Shown: positions 17,201 through 24,106, numbered from the stretch's first letter. The stretch: DNA of 26,140 bases from Kiritimatiellia bacterium (GCA_017547265.1 JAFYQC010000319.1:1-26140), one strand, 5' to 3'. Notes: generated by a model from the sequence alone, not told the origin. A program made the numbers and translations.

Positions 17201-18416
17201 GAAGCCGGGCGTCTACACGGTGACCGTGAAGGCTACGAACGCGGCAGTGACCAAGGCGACCGATGCGAGCACGACGACATTCAGGATCACGGTGCCTAAC
17301 TTCGAGTGCGCGGCGCTGCCGGGGCTCAAGCCTGAAACCGATGCATACGGCGTTGTCAGGTCCGGCGTCATATTTGACGACGGTCTTGTGGATTGCACGC
17401 CCGCCGACGGCTGGACCGTCAAGGCGGCGGGGCTGCCCGCCGGGCTGAAGTTCGCCACCAAGGAGACGAAGGATGCGATGTATGGCATCGTCCCCGCATG
17501 GACTGTCTATGGCGTCCCCACGGCGAAGGCCGGGTCCTATACGGTGACGTTCACGGCGTCGAAGAAGGGCGCGGCGAACCAGATCGCGACGATCACGCTC
17601 AATGTTGAGGCGCTGCCCGGCTGGGTCGTCGGGACGTTCTACGGAAAGAATGTAGCACGTGGACTACGTGGGACGTGGACTTGCCCCCAGCAGTTCACAG
17701 TCACAATTTCCGCCAACGGCAAGATCAGCATGAAGACCGTCTCGCCAGGCGAAGGTGCGGAATCGCGTACGGCGCAGTTGACCGAATGCCGAGAAGACGG
17801 CATTTTCGCGTTTTCGTTCCACTATGCGTCTGGGCGCAAAGGGAAAGATGGATACAGCGAGGGAGATTGCGCGGGTATCATAAGTCCGGTCGCGTACGGA
17901 GAAGATGGAGCATTGCTGGGATGCCTGACTACGCAAGACATCGGCGTATGCGATGAAAATGATAGTCCCTTTGAGAGTAAAGGTGTTGTGTATCAGTCCC
18001 TCTATTCCCGCAAGCCCGCCGTGTCCGGACTGCCTGTGTTCGGGAAGGACAACATAAGGGTTGTTCCGGTCAAGTCCGACTGCAGCGACGGCGAAGTGAC
18101 GCTCAAGTTCGGGACGAAAGGCGCGGTCACGGCGGCTTGGTCCGGGACGAAGCCGGCCGCCACTTGTTCGTCCTACATCTCGCCATACGCTCGCGATGCC
18201 GACGGAACGGTGCACGCCAAACTTTGGTTGACGTTCCTTGACAAGACGCGCATGAACTTCCACGGTCATCCTGTCCAGACTGGATTTGAATTCGATCTTT
18301 TGATACCTGCCGCCGACAAGGTTTCGGCATCTGACGTGGATGTCGTCTCCGCACGCCTGACGTCCATTATAGCAGATATCTCTAATGGCGATGATGTGGA
18401 GCTTGTGCAGCAATAG
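11250..18416 (+). CDS. giant BspA-like leucine-rich-repeat surface protein
   Basis: A 2388-residue secreted protein with a signal peptide at residues 1-18. Residues about 20-225 resemble the lectin-like (LamG/ConA) N-terminal domain of PVC surface proteins. Residues about 240-730 and 870-1370 are BspA-type 23-residue LRRs ('LTSVTIPDSVTSIGSSAFSG' pattern), split by a non-LRR beta domain (about 735-860). An InlB-type repeat follows at about 1450-1518 ('VAFDANGG' to 'LYAHW'). Then come an adhesin-like stretch, divergent bacterial repeats ending in 'FAGW'/'FAHW', and three putative Ig-like modules ('GLPSGVKYDAKTLKLTGKAT'). No LPXTG, PEP-CTERM or clear type IX sorting end is visible. A role in adhesion or host/glycan binding is inferred. 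An AAAGGAAG ribosome site and a 17-bp gap link it to the small genes upstream. Confidence 0.93.
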   Translation: MRKIYCIAALMLVTSALADYVDASGETYQSIDYIVATGGQWIVTDIRPTCTDKVKMKFRLSSTAKTQALYCSRTTMTTNTFTAFFIEGVVRCDRNTNTSTKGNTSPSVNGDTTFVADYASRRFSVNGIDQDVMMAEGDYTPGSDLMLFASHKKGGDLSADVAARDVDNRATYRLYYFELYSAGCEEPKHRLMPVRRKSDLVVGLYDSVVGKFYGPADNSEAFVSSPSFLSVQVDSTARSICTLFPNDYANITSVVLCAGMTTIPSSFFSGCNNLKDVLIPDTVTSIGKNAFADCSSLESIVIPDSVTRIDEGAFSGCGGLVSMVLPFVGSRRGIAESPSAVFGYIFGGVAFSGGQKTSQCYSSELRQKISPSGIYYYESPHADYYIPTSLKTVVLTDETMIGRGAFYDCSGLTSVTIPNSVRSIESVAFSGCSGLTKVTIPQCVCSSKLSTVFSSAYQNITHVEILSDVRQIGPSAFAGCDALMSVMIPNGVTSIGAFAFSGCGRLANVMIPDSVISIGDNAFYECSSLDSVTIPNGVKCVGTSTFFGCGGLANVTIPDSVISIGDKAFYGCRSLGGVTIPSSVVSIGTSTFSGCSELASVAIPDGVTNIGDSAFEGCCGLTKVTIPNSVTNMGDSVFRYCSGLVAFNVSSQNQILSTESGLLLSKDGKNLIYGVNGEEIRIPDSVTSIDAYAFYGCNGITSVIIPNGVTNVGDSAFLGCDRLASIMLPWQLLSPGLVDGLLSPADWALLATNSDGMKEYRSAAIGHNASSTMTLTLVGACDFTFDWKVSSASGDDYLRWYLDGVEMARISGTGGTWQNVSVSVPTGDHIIKWTYSKNGNGTSGADCGWVRIPKLTELRKLAGLFPDSYPTLRCVTLTGQTAEIPTHAFDGCASLTAIDIPSSVTNIGIAAFAGCIGLTSVVIPDSVTSIGDLAFSDCGGLTSVAIPDSVMCIGASAFYNCSSLTNVTIGSGVTSIGTSAFSGCSGLTSVTIPDSVTSIGQNAFYNCNGLMSVTIPDSVTSIGSSAFSGCNGLKDVVIPQYVLDRQIRNVFSSSCPSITNVAYSSVITYIGSSAFSGCSELTSVTIPDSVTSIGYGAFYGCSGLTSITIPQVVCDMGLSTVFPAVYQTISSVHISDSVTNIADYAFAGCANLQTEVWGGYRVLDGWLIGYTDEAEETIPDADKLKGICSEALKGCMALRRLEFGDRARLVSIGSEALKGCTELKTLVLPPSLTRIGDEAFMGCSYLDNVIVPGGVKSIGNRAFKNCTGFTWAQIEHGVESIGEEAFCGCWRITEVDIPSSVSSIGANAFGGDSLITKVALRGDTRKVSEIFSTYAQITEATVKPGTGALVDGLFSRCAGLRSVYFIGNCPELKNDGRNLYEGTPYDSWDYYYDPYYNSYEWKSASLVTYVDKDSTGWDGTPGSHVLPMKWPLEGNYRREIMYTDAVSTPCAVAFDANGGTPKMQSEEQISESLFVLPNEPTREGYVFMGWWTEKNGGVKVTDETVFLTGVYETLYAHWLSERVVQAQVLEKVFSGVVTVELGEDGHIVVTLTLDVDGTVDIPDNVGPVTIDLNGHNMVGDDGGLGETALPGGPAIRIVAGDGEGRATRLAIVDTAEGEKGQIFGGGESSGIEVAEDAATGVKLDVEEGVGVFNGDGSEQELKPKLIGTGKVTVPKTWKTGQKVTWKATADKGSVFAHWDGPLVDSLNLTMNERRNPSLAFAVPEGFDTNQVTAVFIPIDDDGLYTLGITQTEFELKEAVSAVWVTDDSQSYVTATASGLPTGLKFDAKKMTITGTPTKSGVYWVQIKAKNASGYQWAENVRVTVSGGGTEAKEPKLTRTSYYPLTVICANEGGTVSGTGVYAEGKKVSVKATPAKGYVFAGWHETANSEKGTVNSVDGADYRSASLNVTVPETRYVFALFATKEDDADSLKVAVEDVTTEKDGTIALDLGACVASLSLPKLAVSGLPSGVKYDAKTLKLTGKATKPGVYTVTVKATNAAVTKATDASTTTFRITVPNFECAALPGLKPETDAYGVVRSGVIFDDGLVDCTPADGWTVKAAGLPAGLKFATKETKDAMYGIVPAWTVYGVPTAKAGSYTVTFTASKKGAANQIATITLNVEALPGWVVGTFYGKNVARGLRGTWTCPQQFTVTISANGKISMKTVSPGEGAESRTAQLTECREDGIFAFSFHYASGRKGKDGYSEGDCAGIISPVAYGEDGALLGCLTTQDIGVCDENDSPFESKGVVYQSLYSRKPAVSGLPVFGKDNIRVVPVKSDCSDGEVTLKFGTKGAVTAAWSGTKPAATCSSYISPYARDADGTVHAKLWLTFLDKTRMNFHGHPVQTGFEFDLLIPAADKVSASDVDVVSARLTSIIADISNGDDVELVQQ
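12765..13040 (+). repeat. duplicated 138-bp double-LRR unit
   Basis: The segments beginning at 12765 and 12903 are near-identical over their first 58 bases (starting CTTGCGAACGTGA) and similar beyond. Each codes for two 23-residue LRRs. The similarity at DNA level suggests a recent duplication. Confidence 0.8.
13970..14560 (+). repeat. 69-bp LRR coding repeats with near-identical DNA
   Basis: Successive 23-codon units reuse the same words (GACAGCGTTACGAGCATCGG, TCTGCGTTCTCCGG) for the 'IPDSVTSIG' and 'SAFSGC' parts, pointing to expansion by slippage or unequal recombination. Confidence 0.85.
15993..16018 (-). repeat. reverse-oriented GGTAGGG hairpin unit inside the BspA-like gene
   Basis: GGCGGTCTC 15993-16001, loop GGG, GAGACCGCC 16005-16013, then CTACC 16014-16018. 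Read on the minus strand it is GGTAG followed by a perfect 9-bp hairpin, the same design as the intergenic repeats. It codes for 'GGLGETALPGG' in frame in the middle of a beta-rich domain. Confidence 0.65.
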
Positions 18417-18440
18417 TGCACTATCAAGCATGCGGACATA

Positions 18441-18459
18441 GGCCCATGCCTAAGTAATG
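18441..18459 (+). repeat. right copy of a 19-bp imperfect direct repeat (island edge candidate)
   Basis: GGCC-C-ATGCCTAAGTA-A-TG matches 7371-7389 at 17 of 19 positions. It begins 24 bases after the stop of the BspA-like gene. Confidence 0.45.
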
Positions 18460-18479
18460 CCGTTGGTGTCGGCGGTGTT

Positions 18480-18567
18480 GCTTGGCGGCGGAGCGAAGGT
18501 CCGAGCGAGAGGATACGGCGTATTCGCCGAGGTTTCCTCGAGGAGGAGCCTTCGGGCGCCGACAAGC
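18480..18567. other. 88-nt long imperfect hairpin after the BspA-like gene
   Basis: GCTTGGCGGCG 18480-18490 pairs with CGCCGACAAGC 18557-18567 (one mismatch). CGAAGG 18494-18499 pairs with CCTTCG 18549-18554. TCC/GGA and CGAG/CTCG extend the stem, and CGGCG 18516-18520 pairs with CGCCG 18525-18529 around a TATT loop. No T run follows, so a simple intrinsic terminator is unlikely. It may be a structured RNA end or an element. Confidence 0.5.
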
Positions 18568-18588
18568 TCAATTGCCATAAATTACCGT

Positions 18589-18618
18589 TTGTCGGGTGGG
18601 CGCACATTTTGATATAAT
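18589..18618 (+). promoter_or_regulatory. promoter of the ExbB-vWA operon
   Basis: TTGTCG at 18589-18594, an 18-base spacer, then TATAAT at 18613-18618. The predicted start is near 18625, followed by a purine-rich AGGAAAGGAAGGG ribosome region at 18633-18645. Confidence 0.65.
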
Positions 18619-18648
18619 TTACAAAAGCTTATAGGAAAGGAAGGGCAA

Positions 18649-19149
18649 ATGAACGACATCACCTTCGAACAGGCATGGAACTACGGCGGCCCGCTCATGT
18701 GGGTTCTCGCACTTTTCTCTGTATGGGCGCTCGCGCTCATGATATATCTCTGGTATTCGCAGCGCGCCGGAATCGTCATTCCTGAGGCGGTCTCGCGCAT
18801 CTGCGCGTCGAAGGACCCCGAGTCCGAGGGTGGCCGCGTCGCTGACCGCCTTATGTCGCAGGTCGAGTGGCTTGCAGACCTCGGCGCGATCGCTCCTCTC
18901 GTCGGACTTCTCGGAACCGTGCTCGGCATGTTCCAGGCGTTCGGTGGAATCGCCTCCGATGTCGCGGCGGGCGCGAAGCCGATGGTTCTCGCGCAAGGCG
19001 TTTCGCAGGCAATCGTCACGACGATCTTCGGTCTCGTGGTCGCGATTCCTTCGCTTCTCGCATACGCGTTCTTCCGCCGTCGCGCACAGCGCCGCATCGC
19101 CGAGGTCGAGGAGCGTGTCATAGAGCACTTCGCCTCTCAAGCCGTCTGA
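18649..19149 (+). CDS. MotA/TolQ/ExbB-family proton channel protein
   Basis: A 166-residue inner membrane protein with three membrane helices (about residues 14-36, 84-105 and 126-147). The family signature is clear: 'LADLGAIAPLVGLLGTVLGM' in the second helix and 'ILAQGVSQAI'-type residues (here VLAQGVSQAIVTTIFGLVVA) before the third, ending in a basic cytoplasmic tail. The family forms pentameric channels with an ExbD/TolR dimer and converts the proton gradient into force on a periplasmic partner. At 166 residues it is short for the family but complete. It is followed after 25 bp by ExbD and then by TPR and vWA genes, so the energised partner is probably encoded in this operon. Confidence 0.93.
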   Translation: MNDITFEQAWNYGGPLMWVLALFSVWALALMIYLWYSQRAGIVIPEAVSRICASKDPESEGGRVADRLMSQVEWLADLGAIAPLVGLLGTVLGMFQAFGGIASDVAAGAKPMVLAQGVSQAIVTTIFGLVVAIPSLLAYAFFRRRAQRRIAEVEERVIEHFASQAV

Positions 19150-19174
19150 CGTCGCCTACAAGGAGAGGCCAGGA

Positions 19175-19597
19175 ATGAAGTTCAAGAAGAGAAGCCAGTC
19201 TAAGGCGACCGCGTTCGCGCTCACGTCGATGCTCGACGTGATCTTCCTGCTGCTCTGCTTCTTCGTGACGGTCAGCGTGTTCTCTCAGTGGGAGAGCGAG
19301 ATTTCGATCAAGCTCCCCAACGCGAAGACCGCCGAGACGCCGGAGCGGCTCCCAGGGGAGATCATCGTCAACCTCTCGAAGGACGGCAAGATATCTGTCA
19401 ACTCAGTCGCGCTCACGCTTGGCGACCTTTGCGCGCGCCTTTCGAAAGTCGCGAAGTTCTATCCCGGCCAGCCGGTGATAATCCGCGCCGACAAGGAAGT
19501 CCGCTACGAGGCCCTTGTCGAGCTGATCGACACGTGCCGTGCGGCGGGAATATGGAACTTCTCGCTCGCCACCGACAACTCGGAAGGGAAGGAATGA
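19175..19597 (+). CDS. ExbD/TolR-family biopolymer transport protein
   Basis: A 140-residue protein with a single membrane helix (about residues 15-37) carrying the conserved proton-site aspartate D21 in 'LTSMLDVIFLLL'. A periplasmic domain of alternating strands follows ('GEIIVNLSKDGKISVNSVAL', 'PVIIRADKEVRYEALVELID'), typical of ExbD/TolR. AAGGAGAGG at 19160-19168 is the ribosome site. The stop overlaps the next gene as ATGA. It should assemble with the ExbB protein directly upstream. Confidence 0.93.
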   Translation: MKFKKRSQSKATAFALTSMLDVIFLLLCFFVTVSVFSQWESEISIKLPNAKTAETPERLPGEIIVNLSKDGKISVNSVALTLGDLCARLSKVAKFYPGQPVIIRADKEVRYEALVELIDTCRAAGIWNFSLATDNSEGKE

Positions 19598-21501
19598 CGC
19601 TTTCGGCGATAGTTCTCGCCGCGATCGCGGTTCTTCCCGCCGACCGTCTCGCGATGGCCGACCGGCTCTTCAACCGCGGCGAATATGCCGCGGCAAAAGA
19701 GGAGTACGCGGCGCTTCGCGGCGAGAAGTCGGTTCCTGCTGACGAACTACTCTATCGTCTTGCCGAGTGCGACAGGGTGCTCGGGAAGTCGGCTGACGCC
19801 CGCAGGGAGTACGGCGAGCTCCTTGAGAAGTTTCCGACGTCCGCTCGCGCAGACCGTTCGCGGCTGATGCGCGCTCTCGCTGGCACGCCCGAGGAGCGCG
19901 CCTCAGAACTCAAGGTGCTTGACTCCGACCGCGTTGCCACTGACATTCGCGCCGCTGCGCTCTACTACCTCGGTTCCGCTGCGAACGATCCTGAGATGCT
20001 CGCGCAGTCCGTGCGCCTCGATCCCAAGGGCAAGTACGCGCCCTACGCCGATTTCCACCGCGCTGCGATCCTCGTGAAATCTCCCGACGCCGCTGTGCGC
20101 CGCAAGGCCGTCGAGCTCCTTCTCGGCATCGCCTTTGGCAAGGAGTCGGCGTTCTCCGAGGATGCGCTCTATCTCGCCGCAGTCCAGAGCTACAACGAAA
20201 AGAAGTATGGCGAGGCCTCGAGTGTCTTCAACCGCTACCTTAAGCGCTACCCCGGAGGGAAGCACGCCTCCGAGGTGAGGACGATGACGGCGTGGAGCAA
20301 CTACCTCGGCGGCAAGTACGCCGACTGCGCAGCGCTCTGCGGCGAAGGTGCGACCGATGACTTCGCCTACCTGCTCGGCGCGTGCGCCTATGCGACCGGC
20401 GACAACGAAGCCGCCATGCGCTTTTTCAAGTCGTATCTCGAGAAGTTCCCCCAGGGGCGCTTCCGCTCGAACGCGGAGCTGCCGCTTGCCCGAATGGGCT
20501 TTGACTCGGCGTCGTCGGGCGGCAACCAACCTGGCGTCATAGAGAACGCGAAGAGGGCCTATGCGCTTTCGGGGCTTTCGTGCGATTCGCTGCGGCTCGC
20601 CTGGGCCTACGAGTCGACTGGCAAGACGGCCGAGGCCGAGGCGCAGTATGCGGAGACGGCATCGAAGTTCCCCGGAACCGACGATGCCGCCGAGGCGCTT
20701 TTCCGCAAGGCGATGATTGCCGCTCGCGCAAAGAAATGGTCTGCCTGCGAGCTTGCTCTCGCCGAAGCGCTTTCATCTGGCCGCAACGCCAAGCGCCGCG
20801 CGGAGTCCCTCTACTGGCGCGGAGTATCGGCGGTGCAGCTTGAGCACGAGCAGGAGGGTGCGGGGTTCCTTAAAGAAGCGCTTTCCGCCGGGCTCCCGCT
20901 TGACGAGTCGCGCGAGGCGCGGCTGATGCTCGCCGACTACGCATGGCGCTCTGGGAAGACCGACGAGGCGAAGGCGGAATACGCGAAGCTCGTGCGCGAG
21001 GGCGCGACGGATCGCATGTCCGCCTCCAAGGCACTTTCGGTTGGAAAGCTTCTCGGCGGCGAGGAGGCGAAGATATGCGCGAACCAGTTAATAGCGGGCG
21101 ATTCCGCCGAATGGCGACAGGCGGGCCATGTACTAATGGGAACTGTGGAGGAGAAGGCCGAGAACTTCACGAAGGCCGTCGTGTCGTACAGGAAGGCGAT
21201 GGCCGAGGACGCGTGCATTGCCGACCTCGCGCCTGCATCGCTCGCGCTTGGCAAGCTTGAACTTGGCCTTGGTGAGCACGACAAGGCCGACGCGACGCTT
21301 CGCCGCGCCGTAGAACTCAATTCAGAGTCTCCGCGCGCTCGCGCTGAAGCGTATGTCGCGCTTGCGAAGAACGCCGCCGCGAGGGGCGATGCCGAGACTG
21401 CGAGAAAGTACGCGACGGTAGTGACCGCGCTCTTTGCGGACGAGGAACTTTGCGCCGAGGCGAAGAAGATCTTGGGCGAACATCCGGAGGCGGCGAAATG
21501 A
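19594..21501 (+). CDS. exported multi-TPR protein
   Basis: A 635-residue protein. I chose ATG 19594 because it overlaps the exbD stop, follows GGAAGGAA and starts a short hydrophobic signal sequence; the frame is open upstream but runs through exbD. The body is tetratricopeptide-like helices throughout, with repeated A-x-x-x-Y/F-P-x-S/T patterns ('YGELLEKFPTSARADRSRLM', 'FKSYLEKFPQGRF', 'YAETASKFPGTDDAAEALF'), like YbgF/CpoB and BamD-type repeats. In Tol systems a TPR protein (CpoB/YbgF) is encoded beside TolQR, so a periplasmic scaffold working with the ExbBD motor is a reasonable inference. It overlaps the vWA gene as ATGA. Confidence 0.85.
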   Translation: MTLSAIVLAAIAVLPADRLAMADRLFNRGEYAAAKEEYAALRGEKSVPADELLYRLAECDRVLGKSADARREYGELLEKFPTSARADRSRLMRALAGTPEERASELKVLDSDRVATDIRAAALYYLGSAANDPEMLAQSVRLDPKGKYAPYADFHRAAILVKSPDAAVRRKAVELLLGIAFGKESAFSEDALYLAAVQSYNEKKYGEASSVFNRYLKRYPGGKHASEVRTMTAWSNYLGGKYADCAALCGEGATDDFAYLLGACAYATGDNEAAMRFFKSYLEKFPQGRFRSNAELPLARMGFDSASSGGNQPGVIENAKRAYALSGLSCDSLRLAWAYESTGKTAEAEAQYAETASKFPGTDDAAEALFRKAMIAARAKKWSACELALAEALSSGRNAKRRAESLYWRGVSAVQLEHEQEGAGFLKEALSAGLPLDESREARLMLADYAWRSGKTDEAKAEYAKLVREGATDRMSASKALSVGKLLGGEEAKICANQLIAGDSAEWRQAGHVLMGTVEEKAENFTKAVVSYRKAMAEDACIADLAPASLALGKLELGLGEHDKADATLRRAVELNSESPRARAEAYVALAKNAAARGDAETARKYATVVTALFADEELCAEAKKILGEHPEAAK

Positions 21502-23114
21502 CGAGGGAGAGCCGCGAGAACCTGCTCGTCGTGGCGATCGTCCTCTCGATCGGAGCTCATGTCGCGCTCATGTTCGGGATTCGCGCGCAGGTGATGACGC
21601 ATGTCGACCGCTCGTCGCTCCATTCGCACCACCGCGAGGCGATGCGCGTCAGCGACTACGAAGAGATAGAAGACCCCGTGCGCATCGAGCGCATCAAGGA
21701 CATAATGTCCGCGAAGGAGGCGCCCGAGGCCGAGGCCGACGAGCCTGTGGGGCCTGCGACGGAGCAGATTCCAGACAGCGCCGAGAAGCACTGGGACGGC
21801 GACGTTCCGGCACCTGCGGCACCAGAGCTTTCGTCAGTTCCTGTTCCTGCCGAGAAGTTCGAGGCGTCGCCGCTTGAGCTTTCCGAATCTACCGCACCCG
21901 ACCCGCTTCCTGTAGCGGAGTTCTCAGTTCCGAAGAGCCGTGCCCTCACGGCGCCAGATCTTACGCCAGGAGCGGTGTTCGCGATGCCGGCGTCGTTCGG
22001 CGTTCCCGACGCGAAGGTCGCAGTTCCAACGTTTGCCGCGGTTCCAGTGGAGCGCACTTCGATAGCCGCAGACAAGAAGCCGTCGGCGCCGGAGTTCGTC
22101 CCTTCGCAGGAAGTCTATGACAGGGTCGACGAGAAGATCGTCGAGCAGGAGAAGGACGCCATCCGCGAGCTGATGAAAGTCGATGAGGCCACGCCCCTCG
22201 AAAAGTTCGTAAACCTGTCGGCGTCTAGGTTCGAAGACGCGCAGTGGACTTATTTCCGGATTAATGTCGCGCCGAAGGCCGAGCTTCCCGTAGTGCCAAA
22301 GGACGTCGTCGTGATTCTCGACGCGTCCGGCTCGATCGGTTCAGAGCGCCTTGCGAGCTGTCGCCACGCCGCCAAGCAGATACTGCGTTCGGCGTTCAAC
22401 ACGGGCGACAGGTTCAATCTCGTCGCGTTCCGCAACAACTTCTCCTACGCTTTCCGCCGCTGGCAGGAGTGCGACAAAGAGTCGTTTGCTGCCGCTGACA
22501 AGTGGCTTGCGAATCTTTCTGCCTACGGACGCACCGATGTGTTCGGGACGATCCGTTCTGTTCTCACTCTCCCGCGCGACCCGGCGAGGCCGCTCATCGC
22601 GCTTGTCGTGACCGACGGCGACGCCAATGCCGGCGTCAGCGACACGGCGCAGATACTTTCGAAGTTCACCGACTTGAACGACGGTCTCGTCTCCGTTTAC
22701 ATGTACGGCGTCAAGGAGAGCGCCAACCGCGAACTTATCGACGTTCTTACCCATGGCAACCGTGGCGAAAGCTTTATCTATGGCGGACTTCGCTGGAAGG
22801 CTGGTTCCGGGATAGAGAAGCTCTCCGACCGCTTCCGCGACCCTGTTCTCTCTGACATCCGCGTCGTGTTTTCCGCCAATTCACAGGCCGAGGCGTATCC
22901 GCGGCTTATCAAGAACCTCTATCGTGGCGACGCAGTGACGATTGTCGGGCGCGTTCCGAAGGGGCGCAGCGAAGTCGCGTTTTCGCTTAAGGGCCTCAAT
23001 GGCAAGAAGACCTACGAGGCGTTCTTCAAGGTGCCGCTTGGCAAGATCGCCACGGATCCGGCGCTTGCCGGCGCCTGGGCTGAAGAGGCCGCGATAGACG
23101 CGAAGCTGAAATGA
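21498..23114 (+). CDS. membrane-anchored TonB-like linker protein with a vWA domain
   Basis: A 538-residue protein. ATG 21498 is chosen by its ATGA overlap with the TPR gene and because a membrane helix follows at residues 9-28. Residues 60-230 are a Pro/Ala/Glu-rich periplasmic linker like that of TonB/TolA. Residues about 250-480 form a von Willebrand A domain with an intact metal site: D275-x-S277-x-S279 ('LDASGSIGS'), T346 ('GRTDVFG') and D373 ('VVTDGDANAG'). A short beta domain ends the protein. In TonB the C-terminus contacts outer membrane receptors. Here a vWA domain takes that place, so metal-dependent protein binding driven by the ExbBD motor is inferred. Confidence 0.87.
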   Translation: MTRESRENLLVVAIVLSIGAHVALMFGIRAQVMTHVDRSSLHSHHREAMRVSDYEEIEDPVRIERIKDIMSAKEAPEAEADEPVGPATEQIPDSAEKHWDGDVPAPAAPELSSVPVPAEKFEASPLELSESTAPDPLPVAEFSVPKSRALTAPDLTPGAVFAMPASFGVPDAKVAVPTFAAVPVERTSIAADKKPSAPEFVPSQEVYDRVDEKIVEQEKDAIRELMKVDEATPLEKFVNLSASRFEDAQWTYFRINVAPKAELPVVPKDVVVILDASGSIGSERLASCRHAAKQILRSAFNTGDRFNLVAFRNNFSYAFRRWQECDKESFAAADKWLANLSAYGRTDVFGTIRSVLTLPRDPARPLIALVVTDGDANAGVSDTAQILSKFTDLNDGLVSVYMYGVKESANRELIDVLTHGNRGESFIYGGLRWKAGSGIEKLSDRFRDPVLSDIRVVFSANSQAEAYPRLIKNLYRGDAVTIVGRVPKGRSEVAFSLKGLNGKKTYEAFFKVPLGKIATDPALAGAWAEEAAIDAKLK

Positions 23115-24106
23115 CCGCGAAGCCCGTCGAGATCAGCGTCGTAGTTCCTTGCTGGAACGTGGAGCCGTATCTCGCCCGTTGCCTTGAAAGCGTGTTTGTG
23201 GCGCTTCCTTCCAATGCCGAGGTGATTGCAGTAGACGACGGTTCGACCGACGGAACGCTCGCCATTCTCGAATCGTCTGCCAGGAGCGAGCAACGCCTCA
23301 AGGTTCTTGCCCGTCCGCACCGCGGCGTATCTGCCGCGCGCAACGCTGCGCTCGATGTGGCAAAAGGGCGGCTTATATTCTTCGTCGATCCTGACGACAC
23401 GGTACATGGCGACTATTTCTCCGCGATGACGGCTGCCCTTGACCGCGATGGCGCAGATGTCTGCGTTTGCGCCTACGAGGGGTCGCCACTAAAGGGCGAC
23501 TACCGTTTCCGCACGAACGCGGAAATCCGCACTGGGTATTTGCCGCGTGTCTTCGGGTATTCATTCGACGACGTCCGCGCATGGTATTCAGGGAAGCCGC
23601 TTTTTTCGGACCGCGAGATGGCGGGCGTGTGGAGATTGGCGTTTCGCCGCGAGCTTGTCGAGGGAATCCGCTTCGACGAGACAATCGAGCTCTACGAGGA
23701 CGCGATGTTCGTCTCAGAGGTGCTTCTCCGTGCGAAGTCAATGACATGCGTGCCGAAGGAGATATACTGCGTCACGGCGCGCGACGATGGCGCGATGAGG
23801 TCAATACCGCGCGACGGTGTGCGGCTATGTCGCAACAAGCTTCGCCTTCTCGCGAAGCGCCGCGCACTCGACGAGGCGGAAGGCGGTGCGCTCGGGCCTC
23901 TCTACGCGGCGTCGTGCGTCTTCTCCGCGCTTGAAATCCTTTCATGCACTATTCGCGGCCGACTTCCGCGCCGCGAGGGGCGTAAGTGCCTGCGCGAATA
24001 TCTTTCCGACCCCTTTGTCCGCTCGTCCGTCAAGGCGTTTCCGCTTTCGTGGAAGAAGCCGATAGTCGCTGCCGCAGTCGTGGTGTTGCGGTTTATGGCT
24101 CGATAG
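23111..24106 (+). CDS. family 2 glycosyltransferase
   Basis: A 331-residue GT-A fold enzyme. Residues 6-30 give the classic start 'ISVVVPCWNVEPYLARCLES', then 'VIAVDDGSTDGT' (nucleotide binding) and 'GVSAARNAALDVAKG'. The metal-binding 'FFVDPDD' is near residue 96. A C-terminal 'LYEDAMFVSEVLLRAKS' matches the ED acceptor-side motif. It transfers a sugar from a nucleotide-sugar to an unknown acceptor, probably at the cytoplasmic membrane for envelope glycan. It overlaps the vWA gene as ATGA, so it is the last gene of the operon, although its link to the motor proteins is unclear. Confidence 0.92.
   Translation: MTAKPVEISVVVPCWNVEPYLARCLESVFVALPSNAEVIAVDDGSTDGTLAILESSARSEQRLKVLARPHRGVSAARNAALDVAKGRLIFFVDPDDTVHGDYFSAMTAALDRDGADVCVCAYEGSPLKGDYRFRTNAEIRTGYLPRVFGYSFDDVRAWYSGKPLFSDREMAGVWRLAFRRELVEGIRFDETIELYEDAMFVSEVLLRAKSMTCVPKEIYCVTARDDGAMRSIPRDGVRLCRNKLRLLAKRRALDEAEGGALGPLYAASCVFSALEILSCTIRGRLPRREGRKCLREYLSDPFVRSSVKAFPLSWKKPIVAAAVVVLRFMAR

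Noticed and set aside
18300..18416. Cell-surface sorting signal (LPXTG, PEP-CTERM or type IX) at the BspA-like C-terminus
   Set aside because: The last residues lack a hydrophobic helix, a basic tail or any sorting motif.
17664..18431. A 255-residue minus-strand frame at the end of the BspA-like gene
   Set aside because: It is antisense to the well-supported surface protein and has no recognisable motif or ribosome site.
19288..19593. Upstream extension of the TPR protein frame
   Set aside because: It is an out-of-frame reading of exbD. The ATG at 19594 follows a ribosome site and begins a signal peptide.
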